Numbered from the stretch's first letter, positions 35,981 through 49,929 are shown. The stretch: DNA of 64,000 nt from Toxonevra muliebris (GCA_963691655.1 OY829327.1:62570079-62634078); one strand, 5' to 3'. Made by a program: numbers and translations. The notes: a model not told the origin generated them from the sequence alone.

Positions 35981-38846
35981 CAGGGATGTTACATTAAAAA
36001 GGCAAAATTACTGTCTCCTTCCAAAAAAAATTCCGTTTTTCAGACAAAATTACTCTAAGTTTAAAAAAAAAATCTAGATTAATAAAAACACCATATTTTT
36101 ATTGAAAAAGAGACAAAACAATTATAATTCCATTCGTTACATTAAAAAAAAAAACAATTTTTGTTTTCAGGCTTATAGTATGTACATACTTATATATATA
36201 TAAAAAAAAATAATACATTGTCATAAAAAACGGACTTTTAGCATATTTACATAACCTTAACTTTTTTTCATGCATACACATTTAATATAGGAATATATAG
36301 TTATTATTGCATTTCAGAATCAACTTTTTTAAAATGATAAGTATATTTTTAAAAACAGAAAAATTAAAAGTTTTATACCAAACATGAACTTTTTGTATCA
36401 TAAGTACTACATAAACACATAATTTATTACATTCAATAAGGAACTTTGAAGGTTTCAAAATTATTTTAATTGGTATGGTGGTCATACATAGTTTTACTTA
36501 ACAATTGAAAGAGATTGTTTTCAAAAGTGATATTACCACAATCTCTTCATTTTCATCAATAAAATTTTTCGAAAGTAAAATACCATCTATGTAATGGGGA
36601 TGTATCCAACCTATTTCTTATTTTAGTTTTGTTTAAATTGATTATGGAAAAAATTCTTTCTACTATTGCCGAACTATGTGGCAAGGAAAATATATGTTTC
36701 AGTAACTTTTTGAGATGTGGAGTCATTAAGGAATCATCACCTTTCTTTATATCAAAAACATTTTTCCAAAATTCCATAATATCATCTTTTTCAATATTTG
36801 TCAAATTTCTAATAAGACGAAATTCATTATCCAAATCATTTAGATCATCTTCTGTAATGACATGGGGAAAACGTGCAGCTAATTCATTGAAATGTAATGG
36901 ATTCAAAATGTTAAGAAGTTTAAAAACTTGTGCTTTTTGAGTGCCAATCGGAAACCATTTTTTTATTTGTAAAATACCTTCAATATAGAAATTCAGGCAA
37001 AAAGTTTTCTGCTTCAACATCCAAAACGTTTCCTAAAAAATATGCGTTTAATATTCCTCCTAGGTATACTTTTTTTAAAGGTAGGTGAAATTTGGTGTCA
37101 GCGAAATTTAAATTACCAATTAAATTATTATTTATATATTTAGGATCAATAAAATTTTCTAAAATTGTGATATGAATAAGACATTGCTGACATTTTCACA
37201 TTGCTTTTCTGTGTTAAAGTTAGTAAAAAGCGGAAGAATGTATTCCAAAAACTCCAAATATAACTTAGTCAGCGGATTTTCAAACCACTCGAATATGTTT
37301 TCTGCTGAACTAATTTTATTTATTTGTGATTCGACTTTGAAATACATTTTGAGGGCTATAAAATTATTTAAAACTCTTTTAACACAATTAACTATTGATA
37401 GCTTGCGCGTTCCTGAAGGGTGAATCATTTTGAGGTTTTAGGTGCCACACCTTCTGAAATGTACTAAGCTTAAAGGTTCTTTTATGACTATAACTTATGT
37501 AGTTATATACATTTCGCAACCCTTTTTCTAACGATTCTGGAAGTTTTGAGCAAGCATATAAAGCACATAGATGAAAGCAATGGCAAACACATTTTATACT
37601 AAATAAAGATGGAATAATTTCCTTAAATCTTGAACAAAAAGAGTTATGTTGCCCGGTCATATTATTTGCACCATCTGCTGCAAATCCAATTAAATTTTCT
37701 TTGCATGGGATGTTGTTTTGATGGAAAAAGGAAAAGCTTCAGCAGTCGCTTCAGTCACCTCAATCAACCTCAAAAACTTGTCTTCAGCCTTAAAATTTAC
37801 ATTATTGAAAAGGCGAACAACTAAAGGCAACTGCTTCAAGTTTCCTACATCGGTGGACTCGTCAATTATAAGCGAAAATATATTTTGTTGTAAACGACTT
37901 AATTTATCCCTTTCACATTTGCCTAAAACATTTTTTACAATCATAGTTTTTTTTTATTCCGTGATGATGAATTTTCAATAGATTTACAATTTAAAGAAAT
38001 CCTTTTTAATAACGCTTAGAAATCAGGAGCTGTATTAAAAGCGAGATTATGCTTTACAATAAAGCTGGCAATAACGAGCTCAGATTCTTTTTCATTTCGC
38101 TTACCGCCGACTCTGATAACATCACAAATCGAGGTTTGTTTTTTAAGGAAATTCTCATTTTTAATGTGACGTAGACTTTGAGCATGGTTTTTAATTTCAC
38201 TCATACCAACTTTTCCATCAAACCGACAAATTTTGCATCTATTAAAAAACCTTTTGGGCTTTAACATACAAATTTGAAGGTGTTTTCTCACGAAGTGCAA
38301 TACTTATGTATTCTTATTTTGTATTTATCATCCGAGCATTCTTCTGAGCCCATTTTTTCTGCAAAAATGATAAGCTTTTATATGCAATCACCATACAAAT
38401 ATATTTAATTTCATTCAATTTAGTACCTGTTTTTTACAAGATGTACATTTATCTTTAAAAGATGATTAAAAACAGTATGTTTACGCAGCAAAGACAAATT
38501 TCTCACGAAGCGCGCGAACCAAAAACAGAAAACGCTTTGATCGCCATTATATTTATGCAGTGATGCAAGGTGGGGTAGGTACCACACAGAGTTGATTTTT
38601 TATTTTCTGAAGGACAATCTCGCAAAAAGTAATAAAGCAAAAGCTAGTAGTTTTCCGAGTCCAAAAATTATTAAGTTTAGCATGTGTGTTAAGAATTTCT
38701 GTTGCATTTTTAAAATTACTGTGTTTTTGTCAATTTTTACCCTACATTTTTTAAATTACGTTACTTTTCTGAGCAATTACTGTCCTACTGTACGCTACCC
38801 CAAATTACCGTACAAAAACGTAATTACTGTACGTGTAACATCACTG
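35981..38846 (-). mobile_element. hAT transposon copy 7 (most deleted)
   Basis: TSD GCTATAAC lies at 35973-35980 and 38847-38854. At 2866 bp it is the shortest copy, owing to an 18-bp deletion near 36883 and a replaced segment near 37181. Confidence 0.94.
36556..38353 (-). pseudogene. Decayed BED-finger hAT transposase, copy 7
   Basis: The Trp codon before FPIGTQKAQ is intact (TGG, near 36952), so the hATC frame is open from 37020 to 36556 (154 residues). An in-frame 18-bp deletion removes NVSIAP. In the middle block a segment around 37181-37196 is replaced by unrelated short sequence, ending that frame early. A Thr-to-Pro change lies near the C-terminus (DTSPLHRW). Confidence 0.88.
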
Positions 38847-40541
38847 GCTATAACATTCATTTTCATGGTGTCACAATATGACGTGAATGCTATAGTATTC
38901 AAATCAAGAATACCAATTTCGACATTCAATTCTATATAGCATCCACATAATCCACAACTGAACTGATCTATGTAGTGCTTTAGTTTTCAGTGTATATAAC
39001 TAGTAAAATGTGATATTGTTACACCTTGGAAAAAACGTGTATAATCAAAATTTAAATATTACGATTACTTTAAGAGAGCCGCCATGTTTTTTTTTTGCAC
39101 CTCGATACAATTTTGAGTGTCCGCGAACGTGTTAACCATCGATATAAAATAAAACTGTAATATTTTTTTAAAATATAAGAATTTTATAATAATTTTGTTT
39201 CTTTATTTTTTAAAAATTTATTCAATACTAGAGGGGCAGGGTCGCTTCGCGACAGTATGAACATATTTCACTTATACATATTTTGCTGACGGAAAAAACC
39301 TACATCACTTCAAATAAAATGGGGTTGCCGAAGATGCACTGTTGCATTTTATTGGAAAATACTAATATTTTATGGATAAATACATTTTGTTTTGCCACCC
39401 TTTTGTTGTTTGGTTGTGAGACTGCTGTTTAAAAAATTACTTAATAATTTTTATAAAAACATGGTAATTCAGTGACTAAGAAACAAATTGACGGAGCTTA
39501 TTTTAATAGTTTACAAATTTTAAACAGTAGTTTTCCGCGTTTTTCATATATGTAATATTTTTGATGTGTAAACATTTTAGCTCACGGTATGGGTAAAATT
39601 TCAAATGTGTAAAATGTAAGAATAACTGTAACGTAAGATGTAAGATAACTGTAATGTCCAGTTCCCCTCTCGCTCACACTACTGCGCGGCATAACTGTGC
39701 TACTCTAAATAACAAAGAGAAGAGAGAAAAAGAGAAGAGAGGGAGAAATTAAAATACGAGCGGAGTTTGTTTGTTTGCAGGGATGCCAACTAACTTTTTC
39801 TTTCTCCCCGATAGCCCTCGGGAAACTCCCCGATTTTCGATCAAATTCCCCGCAACGGTATATTTTCATATTATAACAGCGCGACACGCACTTTTTATAT
39901 AAACATTTTACAAAAACGAATAATACCTTGAAATTTATCTCGGTAAGTGTTATTTTAGGGCGACCCTGAACTTTCTCGGTCCAAAACTTAACCAATTTTT
40001 ATAGGATTCGTACATTATTAAAAATGTACTTTCTGAATCCGGAATTCTTATGACACATGGGAGATTTCATTTCAAGGGAACCCACTCTTAACATCGATCG
40101 GGCTCAAACCTGCCAAAGTTTATTCAAATTGGGTAGTAGTTACCACACCAAATTTGAACGAGATAAGGTGTGTCGAATTACTATACGTTCATTTTAATAG
40201 ATAAACAATCCTCAGCCCACTTTTGGACATCAAAGTTATCAAAGGAAAAGACATGGGCTTTCTTTTTTGAAAATTTTATAGTATACTTTTAAAAGCCTAT
40301 ACTTTTGAAATATAAAAAAATAATAATATTTTGAAAAATCTAGACCAGTGAAATTTGGATGAAATTGTGGTACTGCTTTCACATGCCTTCAATATGATAC
40401 CTAACAAGCTCGCAGTTTTCTTAAGTGACTAACCAATTAAGCGTAGTTGATATCGGTGGTAGTGCTTGAAAATTTAAAAGATGATATCTGCGCATTGTGA
40501 GGCAAATGTGAACCTGCAAAATTTTAAAGGGTTTTCCATTA

Positions 40542-41245
40542 AGGACATAGCAATTTTATCTATTAACACAGAATTTTTTGAGATATTGAGTTCAAATTTG
40601 TTGTGGGCACTACACACAGAATTTTTTGAGATATTGAGTTCAAATTTATTGTGGACACTACCTACACACAAGCATTACATTTTATGAATGAAATTAGATT
40701 TGATCATATGACCATCACGAGCCCGTTTACAGCGAAACGACCGTCATGTTACCGTCAATGGAGAGCACTATCGTGTTATGTTGGACGATTATTTGTGGCC
40801 AGAATTGAATGAACTTGACATCAACGATATGTGGTTTCAACAAGACGGTGCCACTAGGCACACAGCATGCGTCACAATCGATTTATTGAAAGGCAAATCC
40901 GGCGAACGTGTTATCTCCAGAAATGTTCTGGTGGAATGGCCATTGGATTTCTTTTTATGGGGCTATATCAAATCACTGGTCTATGCCAACAAGCCAGCAA
41001 CTTTAGACGAGCTCAAAGACAATATCAAACGCGAAATTGTCAACGTTTCGGTCGAAATGTGTGCGAGAGTGGTCGAAAATTGGGTACAAAGAATTGATCG
41101 CTGTAAACGGGCTCGTGGTGGTCATATGATCGAAATCGAATTTCATTCATAAAGTGTAATGCTTGTGTGTAGTGCCCACAATAAATATTAACTCAATATC
41201 TCAAAAAATTCTGTGTTTTATTAATAGATAAAATTGTTATGTCCC
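40542..41245 (+). mobile_element. Fold-back mariner derivative, copy 8
   Basis: TA flanks lie at 40540-40541 and 41246-41247. One A is missing at the inner edge of the left arm (GCGAAACGACC near 40733), as in copy 11. GTGGACAC replaces GTGGGCAC in the second 48-bp copy. Confidence 0.9.
40736..41152 (+). pseudogene. Mariner transposase remnant, copy 8
   Basis: Full C-terminus. Silent changes near 40902 (GGCGAACG) and 40917 (TCCAG). Confidence 0.86.
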
Positions 41246-41491
41246 TAATGGATGGTTACCACTTTTGGAAGAGACGAGAAAAAAGCAATAAATGTATGTA
41301 CATAAGGAATATGTTAAATTGGTTTTAAATCATTTTAAATAAGAAAAAAATGTTTATTGTTTTATTTTTTTATTTTAAACTTATTTTTATATGTTTATAA
41401 AAATGTATTGCGTTATTGTCTTGTCTTCCATCGATACTAGCACTTACCACATCTGTGACCTTAACACGTTCGCGGACATGAATGCTATAAC

Positions 41492-44380
41492 CAGGGATGT
41501 TACATTAAAAAGGCAAAATTACTGTCTCCTTCCAAAAAAAATTCCGTTTTTCAGACAAAATTACTCTAAGTTTAAAAAAAAAATCTAGATTAATAAAAAC
41601 ACCATATTTTTATTGAAAAAGAGACAAAACAATTATAATTCCATTCGTTACATTAAAAAAAAAAACAATTTTTGTTTTCAGGCTTATAGTATGTACATAC
41701 TTATATATATATAAAAAAAAATAATACATTGTCATAAAAAACGGACTTTTAGCATATTTACATAACCTTAACTTTTTTTCATGCATACACATTTAATATA
41801 GGAATATATAGTTATTATTGCATTTCAGAATCAACTTTTTTAAAATGATAAGTATATTTTTAAAAACAGAAAAATTAAAAGTTTTATACCAAACATGAAC
41901 TTTTTGTATCATAAGTACTACATAAACACATAATTTATTACATTCAATAAGGAACTTTGAAGGTTTCAAAATTATTTTAATTGGTATGGTGGTCATACAT
42001 AGTTTTACTTAACAATTGAAAGAGATTGTTTTCAAAAGTGATATTACCACAATCTCTTCATTTTCATCAATAAAATTTTTCGAAAGTAAAATACCATCTA
42101 TGTAATGTGGATGTATCCAACCTATTTCTTATTTTAGTTTTGTTTAAATTGATTATGGAAAAAATTCTTTCTACTATTGCCGAACTATGTGGCAAGGAAA
42201 ATATATGTTTCAGTAACTTTTTGAGATGTGGAGTCATTAAGGAATCATCACCTTTCTTTATATCAAAAACATTTTTCCAAAATTCCATAATATCATCTTT
42301 TTCAATATTTGTCAAATTTCTAATAAGACGAAATTCATTATCCAAATCATTTAGATCATCTTCTGTAATGACATGGGGAAAACGTGCAGCTAATGGTGCA
42401 ATAGATACATTTTCATTGAAATGTAATGGATTCAAAATGTTAAGAAGTTTAAAAACTTGTGCTTTTTGAGTGCCAATCGGAAACCATTTTTTTATTTGTA
42501 AAATACCTTCAATATAGAAATTCAGGCAAAAAGTTTTCTGCTTCAACAACGTTTCCTAAAAAATATGCGTTTAATATTCCTCCTAGGTATACTTTTTTTA
42601 AAGGTAGGTGAAATTTGGTGTCAGCGAAATTTAAATTACCAATTAAATTATTATTTATATATTTAGGATCAATAAAATTTTCTAAAATTGTGATATGAAT
42701 AAGACTAATTCGTTCATAAAGTACATGGATTCTTACCTTTTCACATTGCTTTTCTGTGTTAAAGTTAGTAAAAAGCGGAAGAATGTATTCCAAAAACTCC
42801 AAATATAACTTAGTCAGCGGATTTTCAAACCACTCGAATATGTTTTCTGCTGAACTAATTTTATTTATTTGTGATTCGACTTTGAAATACATTTTGAGGG
42901 CTATAAAATGATTTAAAACTCTTTTAACACAATTAACTATTGATAGCTTGCGCGTTCCTGAAGGGTGAATCATTTTGAGGTTTTAGGTGCCACACCTTCT
43001 GAAATGTACTAAGCTTAAAGGTTCTTTTATGACTATAACTTATGTAGTTATATACATTTCGCAACCCTTTTTCTAACGATTCTGGAAGTTTTGAGCAAGC
43101 ATATAAAGCACATAGATGAAAGCAATGGCAAACACATTTTATACTAAATAAAGATGGAATAATTTCCTTAAATCTTGAACAAAAAGAGTTATGTTGCCCG
43201 GTCATATTATTTGCACCATCTGCTGCAAATCCAATTAAATTTTCTTTGCATGGGATGTTGTTTTGATGGAAAAAGGAAAAGCTTCAGCAGTCGCTTCAGT
43301 AACCTCAAAAACTTGTCTTCAGCCTTAAAATTTACATTATTGAAAAGGCGAACAACTAAAGGCAACTGCTTCAAGTTTCCTACATCGGTGGACTCGTCAA
43401 TTATAAGCGAAAATATATTTTGTTGTAAACGACTTAATTTATCCCTTTCACATTTGCCTAAAACATTTTTTACAATCATAGTTTGCTTTATACCGTGATG
43501 ATGAATTTTCAATAGATTTACAATTTAAAGAAATCCTTTTTAATAACGCTCAGAAATCAGGAGCTGTATTAAAAGCGAGATTATGCTTTGCAATAAAGCT
43601 GGCAATAACGAGCTCAGATTCTTTTTCATTTCGCTTACCGCCGACTCTGATAACATCACAAATCGAGGTTTGTTTTTTAAGGGAATTCTCATTTTTAATG
43701 TGACGTAGACTTTGAGCATGGTTTTTAATTTCACTCATACCAACTTTTCCATCAAACCGACAAATTTTGCATCTATTAAAAAACCTTTTGGGCTTTAACA
43801 TACAAATTTGAAGGTGTTTTCTCACGAAGTGCAATACTTATGTATTCTTATTTTGTATTTATCATCCGAGCATTCTTCTGAGCCCATTTTTTCTGCAAAA
43901 ATGATAAGCTTTTATATGCAATCACCATACAAATATATTTAATTTCATTCAATTTAGTACCTGTTTTTTACAAGATGTACATTTATCTTTAAAAGATGAT
44001 TAAAAACAGTATGTTTACGCAGCAAAGACAAATTTCTCACGAAGCGCGCGAACCAAAAACAGAAAACGCTTTGATCGCCATTATATTTATGCAGTGATGC
44101 AAGGTGGGGTAGGTACCACACAGAGTTGATTTTTTATTTTCTGAAGGACAATCTCGCAAAAAGTAATAAAGCAAAAGCTAGTAGTTTTCCGAGTCCAAAA
44201 ATTATTAAGTTTAGCATGTGTGTTAAGAATTTCTGTTGCATTTTTAAAATTACTGTGTTTTTGTCAATTTTTACCCTACATTTTTTAAATTACGTTACTT
44301 TTCTGAGCAATTACTGTCCTACTGTACGCTACCCCAAATTACCGTACAAAAACGTAATTACTGTACGTGTAACATCACTG
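41492..44380 (-). mobile_element. hAT transposon copy 8
   Basis: TSD GCTATAAC lies at 41484-41491 and 44381-44388. Length 2889 bp, with the 10-bp deletion of copy 6 and a private 6-bp deletion. Confidence 0.94.
42067..43887 (-). pseudogene. Decayed BED-finger hAT transposase, copy 8
   Basis: TGG is retained as in copy 7, giving an open hATC frame of 160 residues (42549-42067), the longest C-terminal frame in the array. It has the 10-bp deletion of copy 6 and a private 6-bp deletion that removes two residues (LGNVVEAE). Confidence 0.88.
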
Positions 44381-46075
44381 GCTATAACATTCATTTTCAT
44401 GGTGTCACAATATGACGTGAATGCTATAGTATTCAAATCAAGAATACCAATTTCGACATTCAATTCTATATAGCATCCACATAATCCACAACTGAACTGA
44501 TCTATGTAGTGCTTTAGTTTTCAGTGTATATAACTAGTAAAATGTGATATTGTTACACCTTGGAAAAAACGTGTATAATCAAAATTTAAATATTACGATT
44601 ACTTTAAGAGAGCCGCCATGTTTTTTTTTGCACCTCGATACAATTTTGAGTGTCCGCGAACGTGTTAACCATCGATATAAAATAAAACTGTAATATTTTT
44701 TTAAAATATAAGAATTTTATAATAATTTTGTTTCTTTATTTTTTAAAAATTTATTCAATACTAGAGGGGCAGGGTCGCTTCGCGACAGTATGAACATATT
44801 TCACTTATCCATATTTTGCTGACGGAAAAAACCTACATCACTTCAAATAAAATGGGGTTGCCGAAGATGCACTGTTGCATTTTATTGGAAAATACTAATA
44901 TTTTATGGATAAATACATTTTGTTTTGCCACCCTTTTGTTGTTTGGTTGTGAGACTGCTGTTTAAAAAATTACTTAATAATTTTTATAAAAACATGGTAA
45001 TTCAGTGACTAAGAAACAAATTGACGGAGCTTATTTTAATAGTTTACAAATTTTAAACAGTAGTTTTCCGCGTTTTTCATATATGTAATATTTTTGATGT
45101 GTAAACATTTTAGCTCACGGTATGGGTAAAATTTCAAATGTGTAAAATGTAAGAATAACTGTAACGTAAGATGTAAGATAACTGTAATGTCCAGTTCCCC
45201 TCTCGCTCACACTACTGCGCGGCATAACTGTGCTACTCTAAATAACAAAGAGAAGAGAGAAAAAGAGAAGAGAGGGAGAAATTAAAATACGAGCGGAGTT
45301 TGTTTGTTTGCAGGGATGCCAACTAACTTTTGCTTTCTCCCCGATAGCCCTCGGGAAACTCCCCGATTTTCGATCAAATTCCCCGCAACGGTATATTTTC
45401 ATATTATAACAGCGCGACACGCACTTTTTATATAAACATTTTACAAAAACGAATAATACCTTGAAATTTATCTCGGTAAGTGTTATTTTAGGGCGACCCT
45501 GAACTTTCTCGGTCTAAAACTTAACCAATTTTTATAGGATTCGTACATTATTAAAAATGTACTTTCTGAATCCGGAATTCTTATGACACATGGGAGATTT
45601 CATTTCAAGGGAACCCACTCTTAACATCGATCGGGCTCAAACCTGCCAAAGTTTATTCAAATTGGGTAGTAGTTACCACACCAAATTTGAACGAGATAAG
45701 GTGTGTCGAGTTACTATACGTTCATTTTAATAGATAAACAATCCTCAGCCCACTTTTGGACATCAAAGTTATCAAAGGAAAAGACATGGGCTTTCTTTTT
45801 TGAAAATTTTATAGTATACTTTTAAAAGCCTATACTTTTGAAATATAAAAAAAATAATAATATTTTGAAAAATCTAGACCAGTGAAATTTGGATGAAATT
45901 GTGGTACTGCTTTCACATGCCTTCAATATGATACCTAACAAGCTCGCAGTTTTCTTAAGTGACTAACCAATTAAGCGTAGTTGATATCGGTGGTAGTGCT
46001 TGAAAATTTAAAAGATGATATCTGCGCATTGTGAGGCAAATGTGAACCTGCAAAATTTTAAAGGGTTTTCCATTA

Positions 46076-46768
46076 AGGACATAGCAATTTTATCTATTAA
46101 CACAGAATTTTTTGAGATATTGAGTTCAAATTTGTTGTGGGCACTACACACAGAATTTTTTGAGATATTGAGTTCAAATTTATTGTGGGCACTACCTACA
46201 CACAAGCATTACATTTTATGAATGAAATTAGATTTGATCATATGACCATCACGATGACCATTACAGCGAAAACGACCGTCATGTTACCGTCAATGGAGAG
46301 CACTATCGTGTTATGTTGGACGATTATTTGTGGCCAGAATTGAATGAACTTGACATCAACGATATGTGGTTTCAACAAGACGGTGCCACTAGGCACACAG
46401 CATGCGTCACAATCGATTTATTGAAAGGCAAATCCGGCGAACGTGTTATCTCGAGAAATGTTCTGGTGGAATGGCCATTGGATTTCTTTTTATGGGGCTA
46501 TATCAAATCACTGGTCTATGCCAACAAGCCAGTATCAAAGACAATATCAAACGCGAAATTGTCAACGTTTCGGTCGAAATGTGTGCGAGAGTGGTCGAAA
46601 ATTGGGTACAAAGAATTGATCGCTGTAAACGGGCTCGTGGTGGTCATATGATCGAAATCGAATTTCATTCATAAAGTGTAATGCTTGTGTGTAGTGCCCA
46701 CAATAAATATTAACTCAATATCTCAAAAAAATTCTGTGTTTTATTAATAGATAAAATTGTTATGTCCC
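46076..46768 (+). mobile_element. Fold-back mariner derivative, copy 9
   Basis: TA flanks lie at 46074-46075 and 46769-46770. It shares the 13-bp core deletion with copy 7. The inner left arm near 46254 is altered, weakening the inverted match. Confidence 0.9.
46271..46674 (+). pseudogene. Mariner transposase remnant, copy 9, frameshifted
   Basis: It carries the same 13-bp deletion as copy 7 (near 46534). It shares GGCGAACG with copy 8. Confidence 0.86.
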
Positions 46769-47015
46769 TAATGGATGGTTACCACTTTTGGAAGAGACGA
46801 GAAAAAAGCAATAAATGTATGTACATAAGGAATATGTTAAATTGGTTTTAAATCATTTTAAATAAGAAAAAAATGTTTATTGTTTTATTTTTTTTATTTT
46901 AAACTTATTTTTATATGTTTATAAAAATGTATTGCGTTATTGTCTTGTCTTCCATCGATACTAGCACTTACCACATCTGTGACCTTAACACGTTCGCGGA
47001 CATGAATGCTATAAC

Positions 47016-49929
47016 CAGGGATGTTACATTAAAAAGGCAAAAGTACTGTCTCCTTCCAAAAAAAATTCCGTTTTTCAGACAAAATTACTCTAAGTTTAAA
47101 AAAAAAATCTAGATTAATAAAAACACCATATTTTTATTGAAAAAGAGACAAAACAATTATAATTCCATTCGTTACATTAAAAAAAAAAACAATTTTTGTT
47201 TTCAGGCTTATAGTATGTACATACTTATATATATATAAAAAAAAATAATACATTGTCATAAAAAACGGACTTTTAGCATATTTACATAACCTTAACTTTT
47301 TTTCATGCATACACATTTAATATAGGAATATATAGTTATTATTGCATTTCAGAATCAACTTTTTTAAAATGATAAGTATATTTTTAAAAACAGAAAAATT
47401 AAAAGTTTTATACCAAACATGAACTTTTTGTATCATAAGTACTACATAAACACATAATTTATTACATTCAATAAGGAACTTTGAAGGTTTCAAAATTATT
47501 TTAATTGGTATGGTGGTCATACATAGTTTTACTTAACAATTGAAAGAGATTGTTTTCAAAAGTGATATTACCACAATCTCTTCATTTTCATCAATAAAAT
47601 TTTTCGAAAGTAAAATACCATCTATGTAATGTGGATGTATCCAACCTATTTCTTATTTTAGTTTTGTTTAAATTGATTATGGAAAAAATTCTTTCTACTA
47701 TTGCCGAACTATGTGGCAAGGAAAATATATGTTTCAGTAACTTTTTGAGATGTGGAGTCATTAAGGAATCATCACCTTTCTTTATATCAAAAACATTTTT
47801 CCAAAATTCCATAATATCATCTTTTTCAATATTTGTCAAATTTCTAATAAGACGAAATTCATTATCCAAATCATTTAGATCATCTTCTGTAATGACATGG
47901 GGAAAACGTGCAGCTAATGGTGCAATAGATACATTTTCATTGAAATGTAATGGATTCAAAATGTTAAGAAGTTTAAAAACTTGTGCTTTTTGAGTGCCAA
48001 TCGGAAATCATTTTTTTATTTGTAAAATACCTTCAATATAGAAATTCAGGCAAAAAGTTTTCTGCTTCAACATCCAAAACGTTTCCTAAAAAATATGCGT
48101 TTAATATTCCTCCTAGGTATACTTTTTTTAAAGGTAGGTGAAATTTGGTGTCAGCGAAATTTAAATTACCAATTAAATTATTATTTATATATTTAGGATC
48201 AATAAAATTTTCTAAAATTGTGATATGAATAAGACTAATTCGTTCATAAAGTACATGGATTCTTACCTTTTCACATTGCTTTTCTGTGTTAAAGTTAGTA
48301 AAAAGCGGAAGAATGTATTCCAAAAACTCCAAATATAACTTAGTCAGCGGATTTTCAAACCACTCGAATATGTTTTCTGCTGAACTAATTTTATTTATTT
48401 GTGATTCGACTTTGAAATACATTTTGAGGGCTATAAAATGATTTAAAACTCTTTTAACACAATTAACTATTGATAGCTTGCGCGTTCCTGAAGGGTGAAT
48501 CATTTTGAGGTTTTAGGTGCCACACCTTCTGAAATGTACTAAGCTCAAAGGTTCTTTTATGACTATAACTTATGTAGTTATATACATTTCGCAACCCTTT
48601 TTCTAACGATTCTGGAAGTTTTGAGCAAGCATATAAAGCACATAGATGAAAGCAATGGCAAACACATTTTATACTAAATAAAGATGGAATAATTTCCTTA
48701 AATCTTGAACAAAAAGAGTTATGTTGCCCGGTCATATTATTTGCACCATCTGCTGCAAATCCAATTAAATTTTCTTTGCATGGGATGTTGTTTTGATGGA
48801 AAAAGGAAAATCTTCAGCAGTCGCTTCAGTCACCTCAATCAACCTCAAAAACTTGTCTTCAGCCTTAAAATTTACATTATTGAAAAGGCGAACAACTAAA
48901 GGCAACTGCTTCAAGTTTCCTACATCGGTGGACTCGTCAATTATAAGCGAAAATATATTTTGTTGTAAACGACTTATTAATTTATCCCTTTCACATTTGC
49001 CTAAAACATTTTACAAACATACAATCATAGTTTGCTTTATACCGTGATGATGAATTTTCAATAGATTTACAATTTAAAGAAATCCTTTTTAATAACGCTC
49101 AGAAATCAGGAGCTGTATTAAAAGCGAGATTATGCTTTACAATAAAGCTGGCAATAACGAGCTCAGATTCTTTTTCATTTCGCTTACCGCCGACTCTGAT
49201 AACATCACAAATCGAGGTTTGTTTTTTAAGGGAATTCTCATTTTTAATGTGACGTAGACTTTGAGCATGGTTTTTAATTTCACTCATACCAACTTTTCCA
49301 TCAAACCGACAAATTTTGCATCTATTAAAAAACCTTTTGGGCTTTAACATACAAATTTGAAGGTGTTTTCTCACGAAGTGCAATACTTATGTATTCTTAT
49401 TTTGTATTTATCATCCGAGCATTCTTCTGAGCCCATTTTTTCTGCAAAAATGATAAGCTTTTATATGCAATCACCATACAAATATATTTAATTTCATTCA
49501 ATTTAGTACCTGTTTTTTACAAGATGCACATTTATCTTTAAAAGATGCTTAAAAACAGTATATTTACGCAGCAAAGACAAATTTCTCACGAAGCGCGCGA
49601 ACCAAAAACAGAAAACGCTTTGATCGCCATTATATTTATGCAGTGATGCAAGGTGGGGTAGATACCACACAGAGTTGATTTTTTATTTTCTGAAGGACAA
49701 TCTCGCAAAAAGTAATAAAGCAAAAGCTAGTAGTTTTCCGAGTCCAAAAATTATTAAGTTTAGCATGTGTGTTAAGAATTTCTGTTGCATTTTTAAAATT
49801 ACTGTGTTTTTGTCAATTTTTACCCTACATTTTTTAAATTACGTTACTTTTCTGAGCAATTACTGTCCAACTGTACGCTACCCCAAATTACCGTACAAAA
49901 ACGTAATTACTGTACGTGTAACATCACTG
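47016..49929 (-). mobile_element. hAT transposon copy 9
   Basis: TSD GCTATAAC lies at 47008-47015 and 49930-49937. Length 2914 bp. Confidence 0.94.
47591..49436 (-). pseudogene. Decayed BED-finger hAT transposase, copy 9
   Basis: An altered stretch near 49010 (ACAAACATACAATC) disrupts the frame ahead of the IIDESTD block. AAAATCTTCAG near 48809 is shared only with copy 10. The Trp codon before FPIGTQ is TGA. Confidence 0.88.

Larger units (their letters stand above)
33181..38681 (+). repeat. Array unit 7 (shortest complete unit)
   Basis: At 5501 bp it is the shortest complete unit. Three deletions account for much of the loss: 13 bp in the mariner near 35498 (shared with unit 9), 18 bp in the hAT near 36883, and a segment replaced by a shorter one at about 37181-37196. 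It shares the GTATGTTT variant near 38476 with units 6 and 8. Confidence 0.95.
35954..39131. mobile_element. piggyBac-like MITE with nested hAT, copy 7
   Basis: TTAA lies at 35950-35953 and 39132-39135. Perfect 14-bp TIR pair. Confidence 0.6.
38682..44215 (+). repeat. Array unit 8
   Basis: It lacks the 13-bp mariner deletion of its neighbours 7 and 9, but shares the 10-bp hAT deletion (near 43297) with unit 6. It keeps the TGG codon in the hAT transposase, as unit 7 does. It has a private 6-bp deletion near 42548. Confidence 0.95.
41465..44664. mobile_element. piggyBac-like MITE with nested hAT, copy 8
   Basis: TTAA lies at 41461-41464 and 44665-44668. One T fewer in the T run near 44625. 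Confidence 0.6.
44216..49764 (+). repeat. Array unit 9
   Basis: It shares the 13-bp mariner deletion (near 46534) with unit 7. It shares several variants with unit 10: TTGCTTTCTCC near 45330, GGTCTAAAAC near 45511, AAAATCTTCAG near 48809, ACAAACATACAATC near 49012 and GTAGATACC near 49660. The mariner left arm carries a private change near 46254 (GATGACCATTACAGCG). Confidence 0.95.
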
